From positions 37,370,946-37,434,945 of the forward strand of contig NC_057926.1 in the NCBI RefSeq assembly GCF_018873765.1: DNA of 64,000 nucleotides, written 5' to 3'. The notes below the pieces were generated by a model. The model saw nothing but the letters and a program-made list of their open reading frames with translations. It did not search any database and had not been told where the DNA came from. This DNA comes from Telopea speciosissima. Taxonomy: Eukaryota; Streptophyta; Magnoliopsida; Proteales; Proteaceae. Below, piece after piece: positions 36,772-49,735 of this stretch (position 1 is the stretch's first letter; every line of letters begins with the position of its first letter). The position numbers and the translations under genes were made by a program.

Positions 36772-37012
36772 CTTTTTTTTTTTTTTTTTTTGGAGACAGG
36801 AGGGGTATCTGACTTTAGGTCGACTAAATCCCCCCTGGGCTTGTACATGAACCCCACGCTATGCACGAACTGGGAGCTTCTGGGCCCTAGTGAGCCTCAT
36901 GCAGGTGGCCCCAAGAAATTATGCAGCATCGAAAGTTTGATCACAAGACCTCGCTTCCTGAGGCCGAATCTCATGTCCCCTCCAAGTCAGCTGCGCTAAC
37001 CCCTTGGGGTTA
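36772..37012 (-). mobile_element. tRNA-derived SINE
   Basis: On the minus strand it starts with a GGGGTTAGCGCAGCTGACTT head, which fits an A-box, followed 35-40 bp later by a degenerate B-box region (GTCTTGTGATCAAAC). The body is G+C-rich and it ends in an A-run of about 19 bases (the T-run at 36772-36791 on the plus strand). Different family from Au. Confidence 0.75.
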
Positions 37013-38331
37013 ATTTATTCATATTTATTACGGATAAAGAACGCAACCACATCCACACATGGACACGTAAAATGACAGGCATACCCACAGGATTTTCTGC
37101 CTTTCCACGGTGTACAAGAGTCATTTTGCACCGTGTGTCTGGGTTGTAGGAGTAGCACACCACACATGCCCAAATAGTGTTCTCTTTCATCGCTTTCCTT
37201 TTAACGAGAAAAACAGGGTGGTCCCAGAATGGCGGCATTTTTCAATTACAAAGGACCCTTCTAAAAAGAAATTCATTTCCGGAGTCACGAATAAAGCTGA
37301 TAAAGAAAAACACACTCAAAGAATCAATCAGTCATATCAACATGAACATTTTTACATACCAAGAGCCAATTTTAAACAAGGTTCATACATGAACACATAA
37401 ATTCCAATTTCCACTTGAATGGAGTTTTAATTTATTCAAAACACACATTGGTTCATTCCAGTTCCACACAGATCGGGAATCATTCAGCAGAATCAAACTC
37501 AAGGTTCATAACCTCGTGACTTAAAAACCTGCAAAAAGGGCAACAAATTCGTCAGCCAGTGATTTACCCATTTAGCATTAGGCCCATTGCACATACACAC
37601 GCTTCTGCAAAAGGAAAACCTGAACCACCATTATCAGTATGCACGCATATCTGAATCAATCACACAATATAACAAAGGAAAAACTTATAATCACGAAAAC
37701 AGTAACAAATATGATGATTTTATTGTGTATTCCTCGCCACCCCAACCACCCAATCGAAGAACCGACTACAGAAAAGGAATGAACCACATCAATCAATAAT
37801 GAAAAGGATGAAGTATGTCCTACACTCATCAAGATGCATCTTCAGTTTCCCAAAGCAAAGGGCATTGCCACTGCTTAAAAAACAATTCAAGTAGTCCAAG
37901 CAGTGTGGTAGACTGGTAGTCCCTAACCATTTGGATTGTTTTTTACGTCTGATAAAGGACATTGCTGGCTGATTTGCTAAAAGAGCACAAACAAGAGAGG
38001 CAGATCTTTGTTCTGTCTGGGTCATCAGTTTTAATGTCTAAAGCTGACAATCCTGTGACAATCAGTTACCACTACTATGGATATCGTATCCAAAATTAAA
38101 AAATTGAAGAGTTTTTCCATGTGGTAAGATGTCACTCGAAATCAATGCCACAATATACACCAATGCCTGTATGTACCAACCTCCAACAATGTGAAGAATG
38201 TCACACTCCCACAAGTTGTCATCCTAGTAGGCCCATAATATCCACCATTCAAACAGTGAAATCAATACAGAAATTGTATCATCATGACAAAAATTTACCC
38301 CAAGTTTTGCAGTGGGAATTGAACTCCTTAT
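37013..38331. other. Intergenic, no clear gene
   Basis: On the minus strand near 37480-37530 there is an acceptor-like TTTTTGCAG followed by an open stretch reading FLSHEVMNLEFDSAE and a stop. It could be a terminal or alternative 3' exon, but I found no partner exons. Otherwise nothing. Confidence 0.35.
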
Positions 38332-38656
38332 GGCTACATTTGGTTGAAAGGGGAATTAAAGGGAAGGGAAGTGAAATTTTTTTAAACCTAAAAAAGGAAC
38401 TTTTGTAAGCATTATACCATGCGATTGTATAAACTACTTAAATTTCTTACCATATTTAGTAATGATACATTTTACATGTCCTTTTAATTTTACTTTTTAA
38501 ACCAAACGGAAATGGATGCAAAGTAAAGTGAAATTTAATAACCAAATATGGAATGATTTAGACTTAGTGATAGAGTCACATGGGGTAAAGTTTCCTTTTT
38601 AGGTTTAAAAATTTCACTTCCCTTCCCTTTAATTCCCTTTGCAACCCAACGAAGCC
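38332..38656. mobile_element. Fold-back MITE, family F7 (copy 1)
   Basis: Ends are inverted: GGCTACATTTGGTTGAAAGG with AAAGGGAAGGGAAGTG on the left, and the complement (CACTTCCCTTCCCTTT..GAAGCC) on the right. 325 bp, non-coding, with a near twin at 45464-45797. The terminal GGCTNCNTTTGG resembles Harbinger- or hAT-type ends; superfamily not assigned. Confidence 0.8.
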
Positions 38657-38919
38657 TATATGAAAATTGTGGTTAGAGATGTAGTCTATCTACGAGTTTT
38701 AGCAAATATCAATGGTGCTAGGGTTTCATTGTTGTCTATGATTTCAGACATACTTGCCCTCTCCGGTAAGGTTTTGACCTCAGTTTTGAACTTGAATAGT
38801 AGTAGAGTTTAGATAAAGTCAAAACGGTAACCAGCTCAGCAGTTTGCTATACAGTCTGGGCTTAAAAAATCAGACTTACGAGAGAGACAAAGGTTCAAAT
38901 CGAAAACCAAAATAAAAAA

Positions 38920-39065
38920 GGGAAAAGGTTCTCTGAGCCGACTGCATCTTTCTATCTCTCTCCTCCTCACATGAAATGACCTCTCTGCCTGCCCATGCAC
39001 GAAACCGTTACGTCACTCCTTGTTCATGTGCTCCCATATGCCGCTTGCTCAGAGAACCTTTACCC
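38920..39065. mobile_element. Mutator-type MITE with perfect 9-bp target duplication, family F4
   Basis: The ends are GGGAAAAGGTTCTCTGAGC and the complement of GGGTAAAGGTTCTCTGAGC. AATAAAAAA occurs immediately before (38911-38919) and after (39066-39074). At 146 bp with no coding capacity, it is a clear non-autonomous Mutator-like element. Confidence 0.85.
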
Positions 39066-39507
39066 AATAAAAAATTAGATAATCGGGTTAATTTTGCCAA
39101 AGGAAGCAGAAGCAGCAGCAAACCCAGAAAGCATGTCCCTTGGTCCGAAGTAATAGACCAAAAAGGTGTCACAAGTGGGGGAGACAGTAGATGTAACATT
39201 TCATGGAAGCAAAAACAATCATGTCACTTCTCATTTACCCAAAAAAGGCACCCCAGTTTCATGTCAATTCCCAGGAGATCCCTCACTTATAGAATATGGA
39301 ATTGATATAATTAACCCTGATGCTAGTCAAACAAGACTAACAATAAATCCTACTGAACTACCCAATATGAACAGTATCTTTGCTAGAATTTACTAAATTT
39401 GAGCACCTTTTGATAAACAACTGCCCTGCATAGAGTAGCTTATAAATCATCGCATCTTTCCACAAAATGAACATTACCTATCACTAAGTGATGTTTCTGC
39501 ATGTCTC
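39066..39507. other. Intergenic, no gene seen
   Basis: No supported feature apart from the 9-bp duplication at its left edge. Confidence 0.5.
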
Positions 39508-39892
39508 AACTCAGCCTTATACCAAGTACCAACTAAATAGGGTTTCTTTCACCAATCAGCTCTATTCAAAGACATAATTGTTACCATGCCCAAGTATGCA
39601 AGTCCTTCACCACTTCTTCTAGGATCATTTTAGGCCTACCCCTAGCTCTTTAAGCTCCTCTAATCTGAATCATATCATTGCTCCATACTGGAGCATTCAG
39701 AAGCCTCCATTGTACATGTTTGCACCACCTCAAATGACATTCTCTCAGCTTATCATGTATTGGAGCTACTCCTAAATTAGCCTAATTTGTTCATTCCTTA
39801 TTTTATCTTTTTTAGTTTACCACCCATCCATCCCAACATCCTCACTTCAAACACACTAAGAGTGTTTATAACTGTCCTATAAAACCTACTAA
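39508..39892 (-). mobile_element. 5'-truncated RTE-like LINE, 3' end only
   Basis: Matches the 3' part of the LINE at 41560-44760 in the same orientation: CAACTCAGCCTTATACC at the tail, CCAACTAAATAGGGTTTC, TCTATTCAAAGACATA, TATCATGTATTGGAGCTACT and AACTGTCCTATAAAAC at the truncation point. About 385 bp remain and no protein domain is left. Confidence 0.75.
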
Positions 39893-40271
39893 GAATGAGT
39901 GCAGGAGCCTAAGAGGTCATGTTATTAAGATAATAGTGAATCAATTTTGTCATTTCTCATTAAGCATACAACAAATGATAAATGGACTATAAAGTAGAAC
40001 AAAACATAAATAAATTAAAATGTAAAATGTGGTGATGAATGACAACAAGAGCTAGAAGACTTGAAATGAATAGGATGAAAGATAAAAATCAAATTACAGG
40101 AAGACACAGATAAATGGCACAAGTCACAAGGTGTTATGAAACAAACAAGCAATAATTTTTCCAGTTCCTTTTTCAAGCAAGATAATATGCACCAGAAAGA
40201 TACGCAAAGTTCATGTAAATGGTAAGATGATACTACCTCATAAACGCAAACAACATCTTGACTAGAGGTTT

Positions 40272-41240
<969 letters not shown>

Positions 41241-41876
41241 TCAAGCACTGGAAACAAAGTGAGTAAAGAAGATGTCAGATCCATATAAAAAGATATATGA
41301 ACAAAACAGAATTTTGGTATCATTGTATAGCCTTCTACCAAATAGACATGAAACTAAAAGAGGAACAAAAATAGTGGAAATATTATTCTTAAGTTAACTA
41401 ATTTTACAATATCAGAATAAGTCCCTTCTACTACATAAAAATTTGCTTACTCTCAAACGAAAAGATGGCATTGAACCTCAGATACATGAACTATAGCTAT
41501 AAATGCAGAAAACAAAGTAAAGCACGCAGACAATAAAACGCAAGATGCATTTCGGATCGCTTCAAGGCACTGCTTGGATAATCAACTCAACTCAACTCGA
41601 CCTTATACCAACTAAATGGGGTCGGCTACAAGGATCTTTTTTTCCCAATCAGCTCTATTCAAAGCCATACTTGTTACTAGTCCTAAACTATGCACGTCTT
41701 TCCTTACCACTTCTCCTAGTGTCATTTTAAGTCTATCCCTGAGTCCCCGACTCTTTTAGCTCCTTCAATCTGAATTAAATCACCTCTCTTTCCTGGAGCA
41801 TTTAAGACCTCCGTTGCACATGTCCATGCCTCCTCAAATAACTTCCTCATAACTTATCATGTATTGGAGCTACTAA

Positions 41877-43038
41877 TGTAGAAGACGTTCAACTAAGAAC
41901 CACTTTACAATAGGATAGATGACAGGTTGCAGCAGAACTTCAAAATAGAAATAAAATCAGAGTTGGTAACTTAGGAGGTAGAGATCAAACCAGCAAACAG
42001 AACTTCACCAAAGTTAGGTCGAGTGGAGGTGATGTTGATCAGGCTCTGTGCTCTAAATTACAGCCAATTCTGATGGCTGAAGGCTGAAGGCTGAAGGCTG
42101 AAGGCTGAAGGCTGAAGGCTGAGATATGAAGATGACTTAAAAATAGAATGTTTAGTGCAGAGGGCAATCTGGCCAGCAGTTGGGGAAGGCAAGCACCATC
42201 GAGTGGACCTCTTGAGGGTCTGAATCAGTCCTCCAAATATCACTGTTGATGGAGGAAAGGATGCTGAGATTAACTCCTTCAATTGCAGCAGCAGGAAGTT
42301 AGGAGGAGGTGCAACCACAGGTGTGTAGATGCCTTCATTGTTCTCTGATTAGCAACAACAACTTCAGCAGTTGTTTGGGTTGTCTTCTGGTCCTTCTCAG
42401 ATGCTGCAGCAGCACTCAATGGCAGTCTCAAGCAACAGGGAAAGTAGGCTCGATTGGGAATAGAGAGATAATGAAGAAGAAAGAGATAGAAAGATAGAAA
42501 ATAAGGGGGATAGGATTTCGGCTCTCTCAACCAGGCTCTCACCAACCCTTCATCCTCTCGCCAGGACAATAGTAATGCTCAAATCATATTCTCATTCATC
42601 AACATAATCATTGGGGGGGGGGGGGGGGGCTCCTAAGAGTTCATACATATTTATGGGCAGCTATTGCTTGCCTTACAAAGTTACAAGTAAGAGAAAATTA
42701 GAAACTTCCAAGAAAAGGAAACAAACTGAAAATAGAAACTTAAGCCTACTTTCTAAATTTGAAATTAGAAACTAAACTAAGCTAAGGTTACTTAATAGAT
42801 AACCACAAGATATCTAAGAGAATAATTCTAATATAGAAACAAAACTGAACTCCTAAATCCCCCATGCATATAGACAAAATTGACTCTTCTAGTAAGGCCT
42901 CCATGCAATCTGGTCTTAGGCCCCACAAGATCTCCTAGTAACATTACCACCAAGGCAAATATGGGGCTGTGACACTGTTCATGAGAACCGTAACGTGAAC
43001 AGTATTTTGGTCTTTTCTTCTTCATGTTTTGACCTACA
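41877..43038 (-). mobile_element. Solo LTR (1.16 kb) nested in the LINE
   Basis: On the minus strand it starts TGTAGGTCAAAACATG and ends GAACGTCTTCTACA, i.e. TG..CA with short inverted termini. A CATAAATATGTATG TATA-like box lies near 42650. AGCTACT occurs on both sides (41868-41874 and 43041-43047), two bases outside each terminus. The LINE sequence continues across the gap. No internal retroviral-type domains remain. It includes a G-homopolymer near 42613-42629. Confidence 0.75.
42074..42123. repeat. (GGCTGAA)n tandem repeat
   Basis: Nearly seven head-to-tail copies of GGCTGAA inside the solo LTR. Confidence 0.95.
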
Positions 43039-44760
43039 TCAGCTACTCCTTAATTAGCTCTAATTTGTTTATCATTATCCATCCATCATTGCAGGTTGTA
43101 TAACTGTCCTACAAATTTTTTCCTTTGAATTTTAAAAGAATACATCTATCACACAACACTCCGGAAGAATCACATCACTTCATCAATCCTATTTTGATTC
43201 TCTATGCAATATCACCATCTATTTCTCATCCTTTATTTATGATTGAAACTAAGTACCTAAAATTTTCACTTGGCGATATCTCCCTACATCAATTTTCACC
43301 ACCCCAATTTCATCCTATTGTTACTAAAGTTATGCGTCATGTACTCCGATTATGTTTTACTTATCTTAAAACCTTTTTGATTCATGCATAACGTATGCAA
43401 TAGGATCGCATTCTTTATTGGGCCCAATCTTTTCCTATAAGGTTGATCTCCATAATTCCAACTTCACATTTATGCCTCCTTTTATTTCAGCAACCAAAAC
43501 AATATCAACAAAAAAATATACACCAACGGATCTGATCCTGAATGTCTCTAATTTGCTCGTGTATAATTAGTGTAAACAAAAACAGGGTTAAAGCTAATCC
43601 TTGATGTAATCCAATTGTAATTAAGATTGGGAATTTAATACCCTCCCCCCACCCCTCTCACAGCTCTGACACTAGTCACTACACCAGTATACATATCTTT
43701 AACCATATCCACATATTAACTAGAAACACTTTTCTTCTCGAACACTTGCCAAATTAATTCCCTATAGAGACTATCATACGTTTTTTCTATGTCAATAGAA
43801 ACAATATAGAGATCCTTCTCACATTCTCTAAAATACTAGTTTCTTGTCTCAGTAGTTTCCAATTACTCTCTCCCATAATTTCATAGTATGACTCATAAGT
43901 TTTATTCCCCTACAGTTAATACAACTTTGTATAACACCTTTACTTATATAAATCGGAACCACAATGGTTCTCTTTCATTCATTTGCATTTTTCTTGGGCT
44001 CATAATCTTATTAAAAACTTGGTTAGCCAAACTATTCTAGTAATTCCTAAACTCTTCCACACCTTTATTGGGATACCATCTGACCTACTGCATTACCTAT
44101 TTCATCTTTTTTAAAGTTCTTCACTTTAGGCACCCTAATGTTCTGTATATATCTAAAATTTGTGAATTTTTTTATTGTTATTACAACCTTCTAAAATACT
44201 ATTACTTTTATTGTTTTCGTTAAGTTGTCAAAATAATTTTTCCAACTCTCTTTGTTCTCCTCATCACTTATTAACACATTATTATCTTCAATTTTAATGC
44301 ATCTAATATGAGGAAATCTCTGCTCTTCCTTTCCCTATTTTAGCTAGTTTATAAATATCTTTTCAACCCCCCTTTGTGCCTAAATTGTTATAGAGTTCCA
44401 CATATTTCTTAGCCATTGCTTTCCCTAGAATCTTCTTAGTCATTTCCAGCAAATTTATACCTTTTTTTTTTTTTTTAATTTTCCTTCATCCTTAGTCCGT
44501 TGTCAAGTTTTAAACCAGGATTTCTTACCCTTAATGGCTGCTTGAACTTCATCACACCACACCAAGTTTCCCTCAATTAATGTTTCTTTCAAATAGTGAT
44601 TTAAAAAAATTGCGGTTCCACCCTTTAACCCAAACCCACATAATACTACCTTCTCTATATATTCTTCAAGATTCCTGATCCCAATTAGGGTGGGGAGAGA
44701 AGGTGCTATGCCATACATGATATGATAAGAGCTGTTGTATCTCATCTAAATCTAACTAAG

Positions 44761-45463
44761 CACCCATCAGAGCACATTACCATTAGTCAAATCTGCAAGC
44801 AGATTTTTTTTTTTTTTAAATCTATATACATTCTTTTAGTGTCTTGACGTATCCATATCTGTAACTGGGTCAACAGGATCAGCTCAGCATTCCAAATAAA
44901 AAATCTGTGACTTCTGCAAACTGATATCTATTTCTTCTAATCAAATGAAATCAGAGGTTTATAACCTAAGCCAGCAGTGAATGGACCATGATGAAATTGG
45001 AAGTTTGGAACTGACTGAGCTCTACAGTTGAGATTCTCTTTCCCAATGAAGAAGAGTAATAACCAATCAATCCAAATTTCAATAGATTACAATACTTGTA
45101 CACAATTTTGTCTCAGTTTGAGTTCCTAAATTATGAGCTTAAAGTTTAGTCCGTAGAGAAGAAACCAGAACACTAAGAAATATACTGATACTATTCTTTC
45201 CTTGAATAATAAGCCCGACAACAATAGAGTATTTCCTTATTATTCTTCCTCGAACCGAATTTCAAGAAAATGATAGATTAATTCCCTACAGAACTCAAAG
45301 ACAAACACTAGAACAACAGGGAATCGAGCAAAATATCACATAGATCCAAATTCCTAAAGTTACTCAGAAAGAAAGTAATTCAAGAACCAAAAAGACATGG
45401 TTTGTAGTGCAAAGGGGGAAAGAAAACAAAATTCAGCATATCCTTACCAAAATTATGAACAAT
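44761..45463. other. Probable CXIP4 5' UTR intron sequence, no gene
   Basis: A+T-rich sequence without coding features between the LINE and an F7 MITE. Confidence 0.4.
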
Positions 45464-45797
45464 GGCTACATTTGGTTGCAAGGGGAATTAAAGGGAAGGG
45501 AAGTGAAACATTTCAAACCTTAAAAAGAAATTTTTGTAATGATTACCCCATGTGATTGTATAAACTACTTAAATTTCATACTATATTTAGTAATGATACA
45601 TTTTACATGTAGTTTTTATTTTACTTTTTAAACCAGAGGAAATTGGATGCAAAGTAAAGTGGAATTTAATAACCAAATATGGAATGATTTGGAGTTAGTT
45701 ATATAGTCACATGGGGTAATGATTACAAAAGTTTTCTTTTTAAGTTAAAATTTTTCACTTCCCTTCCCTTTATTTCCCCTTGCAACCAAACTGAGCC
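45464..45797. mobile_element. Fold-back MITE, family F7 (copy 2)
   Basis: Begins GGCTACATTTGGTTGCAAGG and ends CCTTGCAACCAAACTGAGCC. Internal sequence is collinear with copy 1 (38332-38656), including TTTAGTAATGATACATTTTA and ATGGATGCAAAGTAAAGTG-like blocks. The ends of this copy are better preserved. Confidence 0.8.
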
Positions 45798-47641
45798 AAC
45801 ATGCGTACTACCCATGACAAAAGCATAAAAGACTGAATTTTCATTTCGACAACAAAGAAAATTGTGTTTATGGTTAAGGTTGTTGAATCTGTCGAAACCA
45901 AGTTTCATCAAATCAATTTGCATGGCGGTTAATATGTAAATTTATCTTCAGGTTACCATAGTGTCTCGGCCAATACTCCTACATGTTTGTGATCATGTTT
46001 AACCTTTCTCTATGATAATTCCAAAGGAAAGTTGTCTAGGCCGATACATCATTTGCATTACAAGTTTGACCTGTTTATTCTGAGGACAAGTGTTTAAATG
46101 GAATTGTCTTCAACAACGGATTTGAATAAGGAGAGATGGTAAGCTATAATAGAACAGTTGACTTTGGAGGGGAGGATGAAGCTGGTATTCCTCAGGTCAA
46201 CAATGAATTATCATTTCTTTTCCCTATCAGTGGGAATGTAGATAAATGGAATTCTATGCCACTCCAGAGTGAATCCAGATCCAGATGACAGTGGGAAGAC
46301 ACTATTTCTGATGAAACTCAGAAACGGATTTGTACATAAATGGACGGTTTCCTACACACTATATCAGATAAAAATTCAGGAGATTTCAGTACAATACATT
46401 ATATTCTATCTCAAGCCAAAAAACATAACTAATCTGAAATAAAACCAACGAACAGGATTCCAAAAGAGAAACAAAACCCAAATCTCAGCTGTTGATTAAG
46501 CTCCTGAAATTAAATATATCGGAATGGCTCACATCCTTCAAAGCAAAATGCACCATAGAACGTCGGTCTAATCCTGACTATGTGGTGGTGGAGCCTTGTC
46601 ACTCTTGCCCTAATCTGAAGCACATCCTTTTCACTCCACAATATTACCTACTGTTAGTAGAAAACTGTTTTATGCACAAAACTTGCCATTGACATGATTT
46701 TGTCTTCTTAAATCCGCCATTGAAGTCTCTCTACATTAACCACATCCAGAGGCCAAAAGAAATAAGCTAATGACTGATGATGGTTGAGGGTTGAGTAAAA
46801 TTCCAACTTTTGCAGGGAGGGGGTGATTTGGAGTGCTTTACCTAAACTAAGGATTCAAAAAGAAAGAAAGGGAATTTCAATTTTTGTGGTCAAATATTGA
46901 AGGTTGGAGAGGGATTTCAGAAGGAACGGGAAGTGATTAGAGAAGAAACAGAGACCAGACAAGAAGACCCAGCAAAAGAGTTAGGGTGGTCCTCTCTGCA
47001 AATCCTCCTGTTCGATTCCTCGCTTTCGTTTATAAACACATGTTCATCAGCAACGAAGTACACAGAACCGATTTCTGACTCAAAAACAGAGATCCTCACT
47101 GCGCCAAGAGCTATTTTTATCCAAGGATTTGGTCTTTTAATAGTGAATTGAAGCAATTTGTAACATTGGTATCTGCTCTTAAACCCCATAAATAAATATA
47201 GAAATTTTTTATAAAAACAATAACTCAAAGAAAAGTAAATCTGATCAGTCTCTGTTTCTATGTGTCACATAGTTATTTTATGAGGATAAACTTTACATCC
47301 CATATCTGCATCAAAATGGGGCGTTCAGAATTTTAGACTTTTATTTATTTTGATTTTGATTTCTATTTAGCAAATATTATACCGAATAACCGGGGTAATT
47401 TAAATTATAAAGATAAATTAACGGCATGTAATCCAAACTACTTTAGGACTAGTTCGATGACCTAAATTAGCAAAAGAGGAAAACAACTTCAAGGAAGACG
47501 CAAATAAGGTCAACCGACCTACTTGTGTACCGATCCATGAAAAAAGGAAAAATAAAAGCATAATCCACGAACCGATCTCGGTTTCCAGGGTTTCAATAAT
47601 ATTAGAACAAAGAGAGAGAGAGATGGATTCAACAAACTCAC
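45798..47641. other. Probable CXIP4 5' UTR intron sequence, no gene
   Basis: No supported coding exon on either strand. Short open frames near 46492 and 46897 show no known motifs. Confidence 0.4.
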
Positions 47642-47880
47642 CAATCACAGGATTCAACAATGGATCTGTCTGTCACACCGTACAAAGTTTCAGTTCGATA
47701 ATTCGATGATGCGATTCTCCCGTCAAAAAGAAGCGGACTCGATTGATGACTCAAAAAAGAGCGATAAGGTTGAGGATATCAAGAAGAATGGATCACACAG
47801 AAGACTCTGTAAACACTTTCAAAACGAAAGCTTCAATAGGAATGATCGACACCGAGACGATGGGGGTTGGAGCCCAAGGT
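47642..47880 (-). promoter_or_regulatory. Candidate 5' UTR exon and promoter end of CXIP4
   Basis: On the minus strand a strong donor (CTGTGATTG|GTGAGTTTG) follows about 240 bp without a sustained reading frame and with leader-like CT-rich sequence. The first compatible acceptor before a strong gene start on this strand is the one 22 bp upstream of the CXIP4 ATG (about 41248). The intron would be about 6.4 kb. This is inference from splice sites only; transcript data would decide. Confidence 0.35.
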
Positions 47881-47905
47881 TGACTTGTGAGACATTCAGA
47901 CTTTA

Positions 47906-49654
47906 TATCATGCGCATTAGTATTATCAGGCACCCAATATTCCTCGTACCCCTCAGCGATTCAATATTCTATGTACCACCCCTCAATATTCCATGTATAA
48001 CCCCTGTTTTACATTCTAATGTCAAATAGGTCCAATCCGTTAAGTTTAACCGTTAAATAAAAATTTGATCATTTTATCCTTATTTTTTATATTTATAAAC
48101 TTAAAAAGACTTAATTACCGTGATCTATTTATTTATAATATCAAAAAAATCTTTTTGCCCTACCCTAATTTGATAAGACTTTTTTATTTCTACTCTTTGT
48201 TTTTAAGAATCTAATTCAATCTAATTATTAAAATATCTTTATTAAGACATAATTATTAAAATACCCTCATCTTCCCAAATCTACAAAGAACCTTTTCTCA
48301 AAAATAACAGGATACGAGTCGATCGGTGTGGCCGATGGCGTTCGTATGGCATCGGTGGTTCTCCGGGAAGAGGCGATGGCGTCAATGGACGAGGGTTCGT
48401 CGCCTATGAGCAAGCCAAGGATTTGAGGGAAGCGCAGAGGGAGGAATTGCAGAAAATGGGTTTGTAAGTAGAGGATTGATAGTTTTTCTGGCAGTTGACC
48501 CAGTTGAATGCAGCACCCAAGTCCAGGACTAGCTTTGTGGGTTTCAGAGGCGTTCTCTGCTTGATTGTGGTTGTGTATTGGAGGGTGGAGAGGTCTTTCG
48601 TAATGGGAATGAGAAGTGCTGTTGGTAGAGAGACTGCATAGTATGAGGAGTAGGGAAGGAAGAAGAATATTAAGGAGAAGAAGAAGAAGAAATTGGAGGT
48701 AGAGAGGAGGGCCATGGCGTCGATGATTGAGAATGACTTCACTAAAGCTTTCTGAATTAATTCTGATAATGATGGTGCCTGCTTGGAGGGCGGTGAAGCT
48801 GGTTATTTTGTAATAAATGGAATAAAGCCAATCAATTAAAGGAGCTAGTGCCTTGAATCTTGATCCAAAGCAAATCAAAAAGAGAAAAAAACAGTAACCC
48901 GGTGTAGTGTTTGAAATATGAACAGAGGGGATAACGTGTATTTCATTTGGGGCCTGAAACGTTAGCAGTTTCTGAAATGTTGTGGGTACTTACTTCAAAC
49001 GTATTTCCCCAAAAGATTTGCCATTTCTGAAACTGGTTAGCGATTGTGTCTCTGGATAGAAACGGAGCAGAGGGACTGAATAATCTTCTTCAAAGTAGAA
49101 TGAATCCCTAGATAGAAGAACACGATCAGAATAGGAAGAAAATACAGATCGAACAGCATTTAGGGTTTTGGGAAACCCTAGTATGCTCTCTCAGAGAAAA
49201 AAAAAAAAAAAAAAAAAAGGAAAAAGGTGGGAATCAGAGAACAAAAACCAGTCTGTGTTGGATTTTGAGAGAAGTTTTCAGAAATGGAGGATGGATTTGG
49301 GGAAGATGAGGGTATTTTGGTAATTATGCCCTAACAGGGTATTTTAATAATTAAGTTGGATTAGGTTCTTAAGAACAAATAGCGAGAATAAAAAGGTCTT
49401 ATCAAATTAGGTTAGGGCAAAAAGATCTTTTCATATTATGAACAAATAGGTCAGGATAATTAGGTCTTTTCAAATTTATAAACATAGAAGAAAAAGTAAA
49501 ATGGTCAAGTTTTGAGCACTTATCGGCTAAACTTAACGGTTTGGACTTATCTGAAATTAGGGGGTAAAACAAGAGTGGTACATGGAATATTGAGCCGCTT
49601 AGGAGAATAAGAGGAATATTGGGTGCATTATAAGGAGGTACGTATACTTTACCC
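47906..49654. mobile_element. Long-inverted-repeat (Pack-MULE-like) element carrying a protease gene fragment
   Basis: Arms of about 350 bp (about 47931-48281 and 49293-49625) are inverted complements, with landmarks CACCCAATATTCCTC at the outer ends and ATTACCCTCATCTTCCCAAA-like blocks at the inner ends. The right outer end extends to GGGTAAAGTATACG (minus strand), a typical Mutator-like terminus; the left outer end is degraded (start approximate). Between the arms lies a fragment of a plant aspartic-protease gene and a 21-base A-run region. No transposase is present. Confidence 0.75.
48404..48742 (-). pseudogene. Truncated basic-7S-globulin/xylanase-inhibitor-type aspartic protease
   Basis: A 112-codon minus-strand frame. 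A hydrophobic signal segment (FFFFFSLIFFFLPYSSYYA, about residues 18-36) is followed by ALLIPITKDLSTLQYTTTI, KQRTPLKPTKLVLDLG and NWVNC. This matches the first quarter of EDGP/basic-7S-globulin/xylanase-inhibitor-type proteins, which are secreted A1-family aspartic protease relatives of about 400 aa. The active-site triplet is DLG instead of DTG or DSG, as in the inactive members. The frame stops after LKSLACS and the remaining three quarters, including the second active-site aspartate, are missing. It lies wholly between the arms of the long inverted repeat, so capture by a transposon is the likely origin. Confidence 0.8.
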
Positions 49655-49735
49655 AAAAATAATTTAGGGTGACTATGTAATTGATTTTTTTATCGATACT
49701 TCATAAGTTATCAAATAATTTATAATTTTATTTTT

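Larger units (their letters stand above)
41560..44760 (-). mobile_element. RTE-like LINE interrupted by a solo LTR
   Basis: On the minus strand, remnants appear in LINE order: an endonuclease-RT linker with WCDEVQAAIKGKKSWF (near 44520), degenerate reverse transcriptase pieces (NQFGKC-type near 43750, GLHQGLALTLFLFTLI near 43600), and a decayed catalytic box near 43505 where the expected F-A-D-D reads F-V-D. The 3' UTR carries the TATCATGTATTGGAGCTACT block and a (GTTGA)n-type tail near 41585. Stops and frameshifts abound. The element is split at 41874/43041 by a 1.16 kb LTR. It lies between CXIP4 and its probable 5' UTR exon. Confidence 0.8.

Noticed and set aside
36991-37012. Possible tRNA gene
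   Set aside because: Only an A-box head is tRNA-like; the B-box is degraded and a long A-run follows, so it is a SINE.
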